Part shown: one piece after another, positions 22,366-35,484 of the stretch
Position numbering within the stretch: position 1 is the first letter of the stretch
Layout of the letters: each line of letters opens with the position of its first letter
NCBI GenBank assembly: GCA_011317545.1
Contig: WUJK01000001.1
Location: 3,825,001 to 3,889,000 of the forward strand
DNA: 64,000 nucleotides
Direction: 5' to 3'
Source: Coniella vitis
Lineage: Eukaryota; Ascomycota; Sordariomycetes; Diaporthales; Schizoparmaceae
Position numbers and translations under genes: made by a program
Notes under the pieces: model-generated
Databases searched by the model: none
What the model saw: the letters and a program-made list of their open reading frames with translations, nothing else
Told to the model about the DNA's origin: nothing

Positions 22366-24192
22366 GTGGGCGGTGTTCGAGATGAGGCGGGCGCCGGGCG
22401 CCGTTCAGGGTATGACTCGATCTGGGTTCAATCTTGTTGCCGTCGCAGTTGGCAAAGAGAAGGGCTGGATGATTATAGTCCGTAAAGAGGGAGCGATTAA
22501 AAACAAAAGGAGATAAACAAAAAAGAAAAAGAAAAAGAAAAAAAGCAAGAAGCAAAGAAGAGGTAACACAAAGACCAGATGACAATCAGCACCGGATCAA
22601 CAAGCAACAGCAACAAGATCGAAAGCAAAATGGAAAGAAAGAAAGCTGGAGAGAGAGAGAGGGAGAGAGGTCGTCGTCTTTCCTGTTGTGGTCACTGTTT
22701 GGCTTGCCTTCTCGCCCTTCCTTCTTCCTCCCTTCGCTCGCGTTATATGCCTATGTGGGTTGACTTTGGTGGATAGGTTATCGGTAACTTATCCAGTACC
22801 GTCTCACGTTCCTTTTTAATTGACCATTAGTACGTCGTGAGACGCGAAAAGCGTGTTCGGACGTGCGTTGGAAATTCTTCTCAGACGCGTCGTGTCAAGG
22901 CTCCTCCTCTCTTCGTTGGATTGGAATGGCACGTGTCCTGCTTGCTTTTGTTCATCATGGCGTTTTACCGTGTATTCTAGGGGGAGGGGATCCAAGTAAT
23001 CATTAACCTCTCTATTTCTGCAAAGCGCATTAAGCCAACCAAACACAAAAGAAGAAAAACTTGTCGCCACCAACAAAGAAGCGTACCAGGCATCCACCAA
23101 GCAGAGAATAGCAAGAAGGGAGAGAGAGAGAGAGAGAAAGAGAGAATAAAAACCACCGTCGCCACAGCACCTTCACTCAGGAAGAAGACCGAAGAAATGG
23201 TTCCACATCAAAGGGAGGCAACTCTACAAAAGCGTAGAGAGAGAGAGAGAAAATAACTATTGAAATATGCTTGGTATTTTGTCGCGCCTTCATTATAGCC
23301 TAACTGGAATGCCAGTGCTGATGAATGCTGCGTTCCTAGCTCCAACTTCCAAGACACATCATCATCATTCTCATTGAACCCCATGGCATCGGCGCGTGCA
23401 CTTGCTCTCTTTTGCCTTAATCAGATCAGTTTCTGACACCTTGGAAAGGGAACTAGCACATTACTATCACTTGAGGCTATTTTCACAACGACCCCTTGAC
23501 TATAGTTTGAGAGCACATGGAAAGGACATGGGCTTTTGTTGTGAACGCACGCATGGTTTAATTTTTTTTTTTTTTGATCCTTGCAGAATCAAAATGGTAT
23601 CAAGAGGTATCTCGTGAGTCGTTGCAAATGCTACCTGACCGTTTGGCAAGATCATCTTCCCCCAAGCTGATGCTCATCATTGCAGAACGCCAAGCCCCGG
23701 AGAAAAAGACAAAGGAAATAAAGACAATCAAAGCTCCTTTTCCACAAGTCCTTCAGTGACAGTCTTCTGGGTTTGGAGGTTGCCAGAGTTGGTTTCACAT
23801 CCTGTGCTACTTCCAACAAGACAAAAGAAAACTGCACTTTTGCTTGCGAAAGCCCTCAAATGTTTTGTGGAAAGATGGTTTCTTGTTATGTCCTGTCCTA
23901 CGCGACAAACACTGCTATTGACTCCCCGTCTCCTTGCAAAATGGCCCAGCCACCTAGCCTACTAGGCTAAGGGCAACCCTGAATGAATGGCACTGAGAAA
24001 GAAAAAAAAAAAAAAAGAATCGAACGCCCATAAGAAGAGCAAAATGGAAAAGAAACACGTCGAAAATTTGAAAACCCCATCTCAACCGAAGATTTGTACA
24101 CAAGAATGTCGAACTGACGGGTGAGTCTCCACACGATAAAATGCAGTGAAATCACCATCAGCTCGAATGGTCCAAGCATAGAGTGTGTGCAC
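22366..24192. other. intergenic region with GA repeats
   Basis: About 1.8 kb without a gene. It contains purine repeats at 22651-22670, 23124-23148 and 23237-23252, A-rich tracts at 22519-22545, and a poly-A run near 24001-24016 close to the end of the DUF1996 gene. Confidence 0.55.
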
Positions 24193-25953
24193 TCAGTGCT
24201 TGTGGCCGTGCACATGGCGGTGTTGATGAGCATGGACGTCGCGGCGGACGCGGGCCGCTGCGGTGGATTCCTCGACATACAGAGTTGTCGTGGTCACCTC
24301 AGTCGTCCAGGTGATGGCTTCTTCAAAGACAACCACCGAAACGGTAACATCACCCGATGCACCAGTGTAGGTGTAGGTGGAAGTGCCCATAGTCACCATG
24401 CTGTCACCAGCAGTGGCAGTGGCAGTGGCAGCACTAGTGACACCTGCGGCAGTTGTGGTGGCCGGGGAAATTTGGAAAATGTTACCAGGAACGACGCTGC
24501 CGTTGACAGATGCAGTGGAACCAGCAGAGTAGGAAAGGGTGGGCATCGAGATGCTAGTCGTTGTCGTACCCGAAGCCGATGCAGTTGCTTCGCCAGCGGG
24601 GGCGGGGCCCCAGTAAATGGCAACGTCACCAGGGAGACTGGTAACAGGTCCGGTAACATTCTCCTTGGCAAGAGCAGCAGGGAGATCCAGGGTGCATTCA
24701 GCCTGTTCGTCCTCGGAAATGATGGTGAACAACGCACAGGACTCAATCTCGCCGTCCAGGTTGGTGCAAGTGTCAACAGCATCCTGAAGAGTGAAGTTGG
24801 TCTGGTCCCAACCCATGATGAAGTCGCCGTGGTAACCGAAACCTATCGAACAGTTAGTCCCGGGTACGAGCTAAGCTAATTCATGGAATTTGGATGGGAG
24901 CAACATTGCCTACCAGTGGGGTCGCCGTTCGAGATGACAAAGATGCCGTCGCGGTCAGAGTAGGCAGCCATGTCCCAGATAGTCTCGTAAAAGAGACCGG
25001 GAAGGCGGACAGGGTGTGTGTCGGGGCAGTCACCGGTGATGACGAGATCGGGGTAGGCAACGTGGCTCTGGTGGTTTGCCGAGTCCAAGTTGACACCATC
25101 CCAGCAAGAGGGGAACATGAGCTCGAAGCGGAGACCATCGGGGCAGTTTTCGTCAATGTAGTCCTTGGACGGCATGAAGTGGCGGTACAGGGAGCCCTCA
25201 GCAGTCTTGGAGTAGTCGAGGCAGTTGAAACCAATGGCACGCTGAGCGAGATCATTCTGCGTGGTCTGGCCCAAGGCAGCCCAGTCGGACTTTGGCGGGT
25301 CAGGCTCCTCGTAGCTGGAGTTGCCGACAGTGTAGTTGCGGCGAGTGTTGCTTCCAGCAATCATGCGGAAGCCGGGAGGGAAGGCAGAGATGGACTGGTT
25401 GCCAGAGGGAGCAGAGTTCAAGAAATAGTAGCTGTGGCTGGATGTCAGCACGGTGGTCATCAAACGGTGTGTGATGTGAAGAGGGGCGTCGCCGTCAAAG
25501 CACAACCAACTGCTATGGTCACGGACAAGGCAAATGTACTTTGGGAGCTCAACTTACGGAAGCATGCCGCCGACATTAGCGACGAGTTCATACTCGCCAG
25601 TGGTGCTATCCTGAAAGTAAGGGGGCGGGGTCCAGTAGCCGGACTTGTCGGCAGTGACGGCGCACGAGGTGCAGTTGGAGGCGACGAGAGAGTCATAGTC
25701 AGAGTCCTCGCTAAATGCTGCAGATCACAAAAGGTCAGTTCCCAATCTGCATCTCTGCTTGAGGGCTCATGAAGCGTTGCGACTTACACTGGCCGCCAAA
25801 GATCTCGTGAACGTGCTCGCTGACCGTGCCGGGACTAACGATCGGGTCCAGACGAGCAGTTCCGAGAACACCACGGCACTCCATACGCCAGAAGGCGTCG
25901 GCCGAGTTGCTCAGAAGAGCGACAGCGGCGACGGCAGACGAAGCGAAACGCAT
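24193..25953 (-). CDS. secreted DUF1996 protein with His-rich tail, four exons
   Basis: The model is complement(join(24193..24842,24914..25437,25558..25717,25788..25953)), 499 residues; introns are 70, 120 and 71 nt, the last with a perfect GACTAAC branch site. Residues 1-20 (MRFASSAVAAVALLSNSADA) form a signal peptide. The DUF1996 domain follows: FWRMECRG, DPIVSPGTVSEHVHEIFGGQSF, SCAVTADKSGYWTPPPYF, FRMIAGSNTRRNY, CPDGLRFELMFPSCWDG, CPDTHPVRLPGLFYE and GFGYHGDFIMGWD. Several of these motifs are only complete across the splice sites. The domain's biochemical function is unknown to me; these proteins are secreted and often cell-wall-associated. A Ser/Thr/Ala-rich linker then leads to a 13-residue His-rich end (487-499) that could bind metal. 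No GPI signal is visible. Confidence 0.92.
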
Positions 25954-28900
25954 GGTCGCTATTTACACAAGAAGGTAAGCATTGTGCCTGACGGTTGGTT
26001 TGAAACAAATCGGGCATGGGGTTGAGAGGGAGCGTCGCTCGCCGTTGACACCGCAAACGACTCCGTTTCAATGATGCGATTTCATACTCGACCGATGACT
26101 CTACTGCGAACGGGGTGCTTGCGATATTTGTATGGTAACGGGGCTCGTGATGCGAGGAGCAGAAGGCAGAAGGAAGGCGGACTGGGGCACGCCAACAGGA
26201 CCATAGGGGTGAGGATCGACAAACCTGATTGTGTAGGGATTTTCAATTGAGATTGGAAGTTATCTTTGTCGATCAGAAAGAATCGATGTCAACAACCTGG
26301 AGGTCAAGTCAGAATGAGTGCGTCGAGTCAACTTCCAAGTAGGGGCTGAACAACAAAGATAGTGAACGGGTGAGGAATAAAGGAGAAGGAGGAAGATGTG
26401 GAGAGTGCGACGAGGTTGAGATTTTGAGAGTGTGCAAGCTGCAAGCTGCAAGTTGGGCAGGGCAGGGCTGGCAGGGTAGCGCGCTTCGGCGACAACACAG
26501 TCGACAACAGTTGCTGATAACAATTGTCGACGCGTTGAGAGGCAAGCTGAGGTGCAAGTGGTCACGCGAGTTGGCAACTTCTCAGCCAGATCGACAGCAG
26601 TGCTTTCAGGCAACAGGCAGCCCAGACATACAACTTTCGACTAGTTGCCTTTTGACACCCTCAGAATAGCCACCACCACCATTCACTGACCCAGACTATC
26701 CTTTTTCTCTCTCCAGTCTCGACAGAATACCCACGCTCAGACCAGCCAACATTTGACTTCAGCCTCACAAGACGTGCCTTGCCAGCCTTCATGCATATGA
26801 CATATCCCAAAAACATACCACCCAAGCCATTTACGAAGGATGCAAGTGAAAATCCGAGAAAGGTCAGGCGATCAAGCCAAGAGCTGTACTAACCTCAGTA
26901 ACGACAGTGATGGTAAGCCGCAGCGCACGGTACCAGTTGGGAGGTTCCTGGAAGATCGTCTCTCTATCGGGGTCGATGGCGCATATGACTGACTGATGGC
27001 CAGGCGCGGGTGGTTTCCTGGGCGAGTTGGTGCCGATGATATCGAGGTCGTTGCAGGGTGTCGGCGATGGATGAGCTCACAGTCTTGCTGCGCAGCCTCT
27101 GTCAGGAATGCCGTATGCGATGTCGGGTCAAGTGACTCGGATGAGGCTCGTTCCTTCCTGGGTGGTGGGAGAAAGTCAAGGTGAGGCTGGTGGTTGAGTG
27201 ACTTTCCCAATGTGGAAACGGGACCTTGTCTGCTATTTTTGGGGCGCTCCTTCCACTTTCGACAACTCTGCCTCACTGCACTTCTTCTTGTTGTGTACGA
27301 TATCCGCACACTTTTCTTGCTCTTCCAACAATGCTCCCGCTATCACCGAGTCTGTAAAAGATGGTTGTTGCTGGAGGGGTGTCGCTGATCGGCCTGGTAG
27401 GGATGTCTAACGTCGGCGAAATAACCTGCTAATGCCTAGCTGAATTTTCCTGCCTGCACCAACAAACACTGCCCGTTCTCTACAACAAAATGGTAAAAGA
27501 GCGATGCGATAAGCACGTGTAGAAGATGAAGACCTAAGATCCAAGTCGGCCGGCGCAAGAACGAAGGGAGAAAGTAATGGTTCTGTCAAAGGACCGTTAC
27601 CGCTGGGCTGGAGGGGGCCTAAAGAGAGCCGGATGTTGCACGAGGCCAAACCGTTGCACAGGGGGTCCAGAGAGAAAAGAACAGAATCTCGCACAAAAGG
27701 CCGCACAGAGTGTTCAGAAACGAAGGTGAGGAGTTTGCCAAAGGGCACTCGAGGTACGAAGGAGGGTGGGGGGGGGCAGAGAAAGGAGGGACAAAAGAGG
27801 AAGTAAAGGGACGGCTAGGGAAGAGAAGAGAGAGAAAAGTGTTTGTTCAAAAAAGAAGAACGAGAGTGTATGTACTGTATTCTAACGAGCGAAAAGCCCC
27901 TGCGCGAACCGATGTACTATGTATGCGCCGCGATAAGAATAACCGAGGGAAGGACTGAAGAGGGACGAAGGAGCGAAGGAGCCTTGTGCTGCGGCTCTGG
28001 GCAGGTATGCAGGTACCGCTGGTACCTTACATACTAAATACAACTGGTACTATTGTGAGTCCCAGAGTCCCAGGGTCCTAGGGAGGGCAAACAAGAGGAG
28101 AGACAAGGGGGGCGGGCGGCGCCAGGGGGTGGTTCCCATTTCTGGAAGTGGGGATGGCACTGATGGGATGTACATTGCGCCCCATCTCCATACTCCCACT
28201 ATGGTATGGACACAATCTGTACTATGTACACCATCGCAGAGCTCCGTAGGAAAAGAAAAAGGAGACATTGCCTTCGCAATGGAGACTGGAGACGCGGATC
28301 TCAGAAGAGCATAACCGAGCGGACCCACGGTGCACCGTACGATAGATTGCTTCAGCCCAGGCATCTCGGATGTGTCCTCTCTCGCACTCTTTCGCCTTTT
28401 GCCATTCCATTGCTGTCGCTCCATGTCCGGCTCGTAATGCATAGTGTACAGTAGTAGTCCAGCGTTGATTCATGATTTCACGAATCGGTTTCCCCATATG
28501 CCCACCCAGCGACACCTGCCCACCCGGCATCTCGTTCCGTAGCGATCGGGAACACTAGATAGATGAAAGGTTTGCGAGCGTGCGAGCGGCTCAGGAAAAG
28601 GTATTGGTTCTGCACACAGAGGGGCAAACCTGCACCACAGCGCACACACTCCTTTTTCCGAAACATTTTGCAGGAAACGTTTGCAACCACCGTTGGCACA
28701 GGCACAAGCAGATACGCAGGCATAGGACTACACACAGCCCACCAGTGGCGCGGTGCACAGGAGAAAGAATCATTAATTGCTAGTACATACCTAGATAGTA
28801 CATAGTATCCCATAGTACATAGTAAGGGACAGAGGAAGAGGGCGCGCCACCCCTGAAAGACAAGAAACACAAGGGCGATTAGGGCTGTCACACCTTGATT

Positions 28901-31900
28901 GGCCAAGGTCTCTGTATGGGGAGGCCTTGCGCCCCTGTGATTGGCCAGATTCATACTATGTACCAAAGTACCGAAACATTCTACTATGTACTACGTAGGT
29001 ACCCAAATGCTGAGTACGTTGCGCGGGCTGTGGTCAGAAACAAGCCCCTCCGACGTTCCCAGTCGCAGTCAAGTCCAACTTACATAGTATAAAGACGCTC
29101 CATCTGCAAGGAACACGGCAGGGCAGCACCGCTATGCTTCGCTGCAAGTCTGCTGGAAACCAGCTGTGCGACGCCAGAGCTGGCCTACTATGGATGTTCA
29201 ATATGCTACTGCATAATATCATAGTATATACATAGTAGTATGTTTTGCGGAATCGGGACTTGTTGCCGCATCGAGCATCTCGAACCCAGAGTGCCCTGGC
29301 TGAATACCGAGGGGTCATATTGTTGATAAAGGCCTGTTGGAGCATGACAAGGATCGGCTACGGCACTGATACCAGGCAGACCATGGCATTGTCAAAATCT
29401 CCAGTACCGTGTAGTCCGTTCAACCAGGATGTTGCGGGGACAAACACGAGATTATCAAGGACGAGTTGGTCAGAGAACAGTCCTGAGGCCAGCATCAGCG
29501 TGCTCTCTCTCTGTGTGTGTGTTTCCTGAATGAAGCAAGAGAGAAGAAGAGCGCCTGAAAACAAGGAGGGGCGGCTCGTCTTACATAGCACCCCTCAAAT
29601 TCAGTTTCGATTGGTTTGGTTTGCGTCAATGCGTTTGGTTTCCTACTGCTGGGCGTGGCACGTGTCACACGCGAAGAGCGTCTGAAAACGAAGCGAACAG
29701 GTACAATCGCAACGTAGTATCTATCTTCAGTACTGGAATGCATATAGATGGGCCGGGCTTGTGCGGCCTGCTGTTATATTCGCCTCGCTCTCGCAGAATG
29801 CAACTGTCCTGGAGGACCGTTATGCCCAAGTGCCGGGTGCACCCTCCACAGTATCACGGTCGGTAGAGGGGCAGAGGGGTCAAAGCCCTGTGAGAACACA
29901 TGTACGATGCAAAGCACAACACAGGATGGCAAAAATACGGTAGAACGGCAGAGAGCCATGTCTTGCGTGGCCTCCAAGGGAGCGTGAAATTACAAGGGGC
30001 CAATGCCAGGGGACAGGTGCATCTGCAGCCGCCTCCACCGTGCGGCGCGCAGGGGTCATCCCTCGTAACGTTGAGAACGTGCCTGGGTGCGGACTTTCAA
30101 TCCAGCGCCAAGCTTTTCTGCTTGACGAGCTAAAGATGTTTCAGAGTGACCACCCACTCAGCGCTCAGCGCTCAGCATGCAGAAGCCCACCAGGCTGCAC
30201 CCCCTCCCCCTGTGCTTCCTGCACGAGGCGCCATGCCCTGTCGGGGGTTGGCAGCCGGCAGCTTCCTTCTTTGTTTCCTCCATCTCTCTCAACAAGAGCA
30301 TTTGCCCACTCGCCGGCCTACTCTCCATCGCCTGTCAATTTCGGAATCTACTCGCCTCTTTGACGTGATCTGCACCTCCAGCTTCGGGCATTTTCCTCAA
30401 GTCTGCCCACCGACGGGGCGCACGTTGCATCCCCGCTCCCATTCGTCGGGTTTTACGTGTACGCAATCTCCTCACTCGATATCCTAGATAATGCTACAGC
30501 TGGCGCTAAGGTGTTTCTTACCCTCTTCTCTCTTATATCTCATCATCATCCTATTATGCATTGTAGTCGCGGCAAAAGCACCGTGGCGAGCCGTGGCCCC
30601 CAATATACTGTGTTGAGATTAAGTTTCGCACCTGCGTCCTCTCTCGCAGGTGACATAATAGCCTGGGCGCCAAACACACGCGGGCGCCATCTTCGGGCCC
30701 GCCCGTGCCAGCTAAAAAGAGGCTTTGGCTAGCGGCCTTTATATAGTATTAGCATGAGCCTAACACGCCTCGCGAGCCAGGCCCCCACCAAGCCTAATAA
30801 ACCCAGACACGAGCCCAGTGCAAAATTCCTAGGCTTGCTCATCGGCATCATCGTTGGCAGTGATTATCAACAATACTCAGGAATGTAGTCTTCTCGCATT
30901 GCTGATTTCTCGGTGCAAAAGCTACCCTCGCTACACCCCCCCCTCTCTCTCTCTCTCTTTTTTCCTTTCCTTTTGCTTCAGAGAGCTCAGACCAGCCGTT
31001 CCTCCCAAAAAGAAAGCATCGACCTATAGCAAATAAAATCATCGCTCGTGAACGAGGCCCACCATTGCGATCCACCTCACAAAATAGCAGCATACGCCTA
31101 GCGCCGCCAACAGTTCGCAAAACTGCGCCTCTGTGCAAGATCGTGAAGAGCGGGCCTTCTTTTCTTCGTCTTTCTCGCCCATTTATGTACAGGGTAACAT
31201 ATCAGCGGTTCCCTATGTGGAAATTTAGCGCCGAGATGACTGCGAAGCGCCTCATTTGCTCATCTGGTTGTGCTATTATTATCATATTTGACGCTACGAT
31301 TCAACCGCTCGTCGAGATGAATGGAGATTTGGGGGCAAAGTTAATTATAAGGAGCACACGTACGTGCGCCCGGGGCAGCCCAATCATCACCAACCAGCAA
31401 GGTGTTCTCTTGTGTCTCTCTGCATCGTCAATGTTTGCTGTTCTCCAGCGTGTCTCAACGTCTCGGGCAAGTGGCAAGCCTAAGACGGTTCATTGGCCTA
31501 GGAGGCGCCCACGTCTACTATGTAATATCGGTGCACCACACAGCACTTGGACATATACACAGCCTGGCTCCTTGTTCTTTTGCCCATGCCCCATTAGGAA
31601 ATTTTTTTTTCGGTTATCAGATTGGCTTACCAGTTAAGCAGCATCAAGAAATCCGGCGTCAGCAACAGTCAGGTTGGATGCATGCCCGTTGTAGTTCAGT
31701 TTCTGGCTTTTGTCCTTCGTGACTAGGCGTTGTCCTGATGCAAATACTGACCAGATCTGACATGCGACTCTAAATGAGCGTCTTGGCATATGAAAATATG
31801 CAAAACTCATATTATGATGGGCACAGAATACACACTCAACCCTTCCAAAAGCTTGCTGCCGACCTAACCGAGGTGGGTCAGCAGCGGTGTGAGCATCATT

Positions 31901-34485
31901 GTTGCTTCTGAGTTCTGTCAAGTCACGATCATGGAATTTCCAGAGACAAAAATCCAGGCACACAGAGCCGATTTCGTCGCTTTCCGACGGCTTCTGAGAA
32001 AGGAAGGGAGGACGGGGCACCAGATCCATAGTAATAACAACCTGCATTCGGCAGACCGAGTGAATGATGGAAAATGCTTACAATCACATGGGATACCAGT
32101 CATAGCGAGATTGGATAGGACACATGATAACCCACTATTGGGGCGCATCATATGCTTTTCGCTAAGGCACTTCCGCGATGCTAAAAATCCAGAATGGTGA
32201 AATTTATGCGCAGCAGGCTGTGCAGCAGAGATGAAGTCGGTCATTTGACCTTGAGTTTCTTTCAGGTGACATGACAAGTGTACATTGCAGGTTAAAGCAG
32301 GCTCTCTGGTGACGCTCCGTGGCTCTGTGCTGTGTGCAAGAACGGCAAGGCTTGCTAATTGAGGATATACTATGTAGACGATATGCTCGATTGGAGAAAA
32401 CCACACGGCCCAAATGCGGGTGAACTGTAATTGTAGCGTGGTGGTCGTCAAGTAGCCGCATGTTTAGTAATCCTGGCCAAAGATGCTGGAGCCGGTGGTA
32501 TGCTATGGAGCATATTGGGATCCTTGATTACACCACCTACATTACAGAACCCAGCTTGATAGCCTTCATGAGGCGTACTTTAAGGGATTCAGATATTCAG
32601 ATATTCCATGGATACTATGTTGTCTGTCCAGCTATTACATGCCTCTGTCATCATCTGGTATGAAATACCTCGTGATGGCTAACAAACACCCGGTCACGAC
32701 CATGGGCCTTTTTGACCCCAGAGTATCCAGCCTAGAGGACTGATCTTCAAAACAAACAACTCAGTTTCAGAATTTCTCTTTTTTTCTTCTTCTTCTTCTT
32801 CCCCCCCATATCTGTCAGAAAAAAAGAACCGCTGGAATGAGGAATCCCAAGAACCTGGCACCCTCCGCCCGGCCCGCCCGCACGGTACTTCAACACTCAG
32901 ACTCCCACACCGTTACCAAAAAAGCAAATTCCATGTCTTACTCCGATACGCCCAACAACCCTAAACGTAGGTGATGAACATGAGGTATTACATAGTACCG
33001 ACTTAGGTAATGCAAAATATTTTTTCCCCAAATGTCGATCGATTTCAGAATAGGTACTTTTGATCAACAACGAACAAAATATTTCTTTCGTCACGCGGTG
33101 GAGAGAAACATATGTGCATACTACAATGTGATAAATGGGTTGGCTGGGCGGGCCAATGCGGGATATGATATATCGTTTACATGCGTATATGAACCACAGG
33201 CACCGTCATCCCAGCCTCTTGTAGACTCTTGATATTGGAAGGGAAACAGACTGGTCATACACCTTGACAAAGTGTTGTCTTATTTTCCATGTAGGGGGTC
33301 ATGACAGGGTTCCTATGCTCAAGTGAACAGAGCAAGTTTCATGGCCCTCTACTGGAACCATCACAGACGGTCGTTGAACTCACAATTCCAGAATCTTTCG
33401 AAATTTCACATATCTAGTGTGGGAGTCTTGCATAAAGACGTTGTTGTACTTGTTCACTTGACGCTTCCGCAATATTCCAGCTTCGCTTCTCACCTTAGAG
33501 TTAATTACCCGATGACTATAGTCTCGTGCACGAGGTGGTAGTATCCCAGGGGTGGTAGAAGACCAGATATTGCTTATATAGAAGATATATTAGTGTCGAT
33601 TATTATTTTAGAAAGACTTTTCTCTTTCTTAACAGGCTATTATGTGGATAGATTTATCATGAACTCGATTCAGAGAGCGAAAAGCCAACATACTGTCGAA
33701 GATCGAACTCAATGTCAGTATGTGGCATACTGAAGATCTCGAAGAAACGGCAGAGCATAAAGTCCATGACATATCAAAAGCCAATATTGAAGCACAAACC
33801 AATAGATCATATCTGATGAGCCATTATATGTCTCTTTTCAGATAATGTCCATATCAACTAATTATGGAACGGGCAGTAGATGGCGCCTTAGATCGCAAGG
33901 CCGCTGTCATCTCCAAATCGCACGCATAGGTGGCCATATTCTCTATGGGAGAATAAAATGCTTAGTTAATCTATAGGGCTTGGGTCGCTTTCGTAAGTTG
34001 TCGTAGGTGTATGTTACTGGTCACCTTAATCGATCAAAGGCTTTCGGCTGTTACCACGTGATATATCAACAAGTGCTTGTCATACATTCAAGAGCACTTA
34101 GGAGTTGGGGAGGCATGACTGGAAAGAACATAGTCTTTTGAAACAAATTACGTATGGCGAGCTCAAGCACAGATTCAATAGCAGTTGAATGTCTTTCCAT
34201 TTTGGTGAGTTCTACCTCTATGCTGGGCAACTTATACCACGTATAGATACTGACAATCATCGGGTTCATAACGGGGTTATATCAGAAAAAGTAAGTACTT
34301 TGTGGCTCGAGTCTCGGGATCTCCAACTGTTCAACTAGTCTCTGAGGTTATTCTAATATCACCAAAACCACATTCTCGCCACAAATGGCTTTCATTCTCT
34401 TTTCCTGATTTAAAGAAGGTGCGTACTATGTGTATGCCACCAACAGACCGGCCCCACCTACTGTAAGTAATCAAAATGCCAAAAA
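25954..34485. other. 8.5 kb gene desert
   Basis: Between the DUF1996 promoter and the tRNA-Cys I find no frame with motifs, splice-consistent exons or a plausible signal. Up to about 30.8 kb the composition resembles other spacers. From about 31.7 kb it becomes visibly AT-richer. Exact copies of the TACATAGTA motif lie at 27915, 28220, 28799, 28816, 28954, 28982, 29081, 29229, 31516, 32368 and 32989. No terminal repeats or transposase fragments are recognisable by eye. Confidence 0.55.
28799..29237. repeat. dense cluster of the TACATAGTA motif
   Basis: Six exact copies in 440 bp: 28799, 28816 and 29081 and 29229 as TACATAGTA; 28954 and 28982 as TACTATGTA. Near-copies lie between them (for example TAGTACATAC at 28781). 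Both orientations occur and the spacing is irregular, so it is not a tandem array. Confidence 0.85.
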
Positions 34486-34486
34486 A
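34480..34486 (-). terminator. Pol III terminator of tRNA-Cys
   Basis: A run of at least six T on the minus strand starts at the discriminator base, as expected for Pol III termination. Confidence 0.75.
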
Positions 34487-34558
34487 GACCCTTCTCGGAC
34501 TCGAACCAAGGACCTTGGGATCTGCAATCCCACGCTATAACCGCTTAGCTAAAGAGTC
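34486..34558 (-). tRNA. tRNA-Cys(GCA)
   Basis: The minus strand folds into a full cloverleaf of 73 nt without an intron. The acceptor stem GACTCTT/AAGGGTC has seven pairs (one G-T); the D stem is GCTA/TAGC; the anticodon arm is TGGGA-TTGCAGA-TCCCA with anticodon GCA; the variable loop is AGGTC; the T arm is CTTGG-TTCGAGT-CCGAG. The discriminator base is T, which is the usual identity base of tRNA-Cys. Box A (TAGCTAAGCGG) and box B (GGTTCGAGTCC) fit a nuclear Pol III gene. A run of T follows the 3' end directly as terminator. CCA is not encoded. Confidence 0.95.
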
Positions 34559-35484
34559 GTTTGGTCAATGCAGACCCGTTAGCTATGCTGATCTATATTC
34601 CAAAGAACCTCCAAACAGCCACTCCGATCCATGCCTCCACATCCAAGCACGGCAAGACATTTTCGCGTCTCAACTTGTAGGCGATATACTACGATCTAGT
34701 GGGATGCTATATATGTAACACAGTCTCTTGGCGAGCTTGAAATTCACCTGAGCCATGATAATTGATATCAAAGCATTCGGGTCTTGCTCGGGCTACGTGA
34801 TCGTGATGCACTGTGGCTCGCGATCAATTTGCAATTGGAAAAATAACAACCGTTATATGCAATACTGTATTGCGCTGCAGCCTCACATAACAAGAGATGA
34901 TACGGTCTGAGAACTCGACAACTCAGAGCGCTGGCCAAGGGACCATTTATTTATATTATCCTGTTGTGGTGATTGTTCCCTAGCAGCATGGGGCATGCCG
35001 TCAGTACTTCATGTAATTGAAACCTCTCTGGATTTCGTTCTGTATCTTGCAAGCCAACTAGGACAATCGTCAACGACTTATATAGGTTGTCAAGTCCCGA
35101 CTGCACAATGTATAGTCGATCTCCAAAGTCCTCACGATTTTATAATGGCCTATTTGAGCAATTCTCGATGCAGATTAGTCCCGATATATGCCGCCAGATA
35201 TACATAGTACACTGATTCAATTAGCCAAAAACACCTGCAGTCGGCAATCATAGCCGCAACCCTAACCCTTCCTAGAAGATGCTGACCGCTGACGTCGGTC
35301 CCTGGCCCGAGGTGCTTCACGCCACTTCATGCACAGCGGGCTGCATAATCGATAGGTTCTCAATCTCGACGACCTCCTGAGTAAAGACACAAAACTCTTC
35401 AACTGCTGCCTCACCCACCACACCACTGCATAGCACGTTTATGCCCTGCTTCCGCCACGAACACCCTCTCCAAAAGCCACCACC
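34559..35484. other. intergenic region upstream of MGM1
   Basis: About 925 bp, AT-rich up to about 35200 and then richer in GC. It holds an exact TACATAGTA at 35201, a double telomere-like repeat at 35258 (listed separately) and the MGM1 leader. No gene is visible. Confidence 0.5.
35258..35269. promoter_or_regulatory. telo-box-like AACCCTAACCCT
   Basis: Two CCCTAA/TTAGGG-type units lie about 220 bp upstream of the MGM1 start codon. Telomere-repeat motifs inside promoters are bound by Tbf1-type factors in fungi. Two units could also be chance or a short telomere-repeat insertion. Confidence 0.35.

Noticed and set aside
24894..25772. 292-codon plus-strand frame across the DUF1996 gene
   Set aside because: It is a mirror of the exons and introns of a clear minus-strand gene and crosses its splice sites.
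31065..31637. 190-codon plus-strand frame in the desert
   Set aside because: Composition is non-coding in character, there is no motif, and no start or promoter context supports it.
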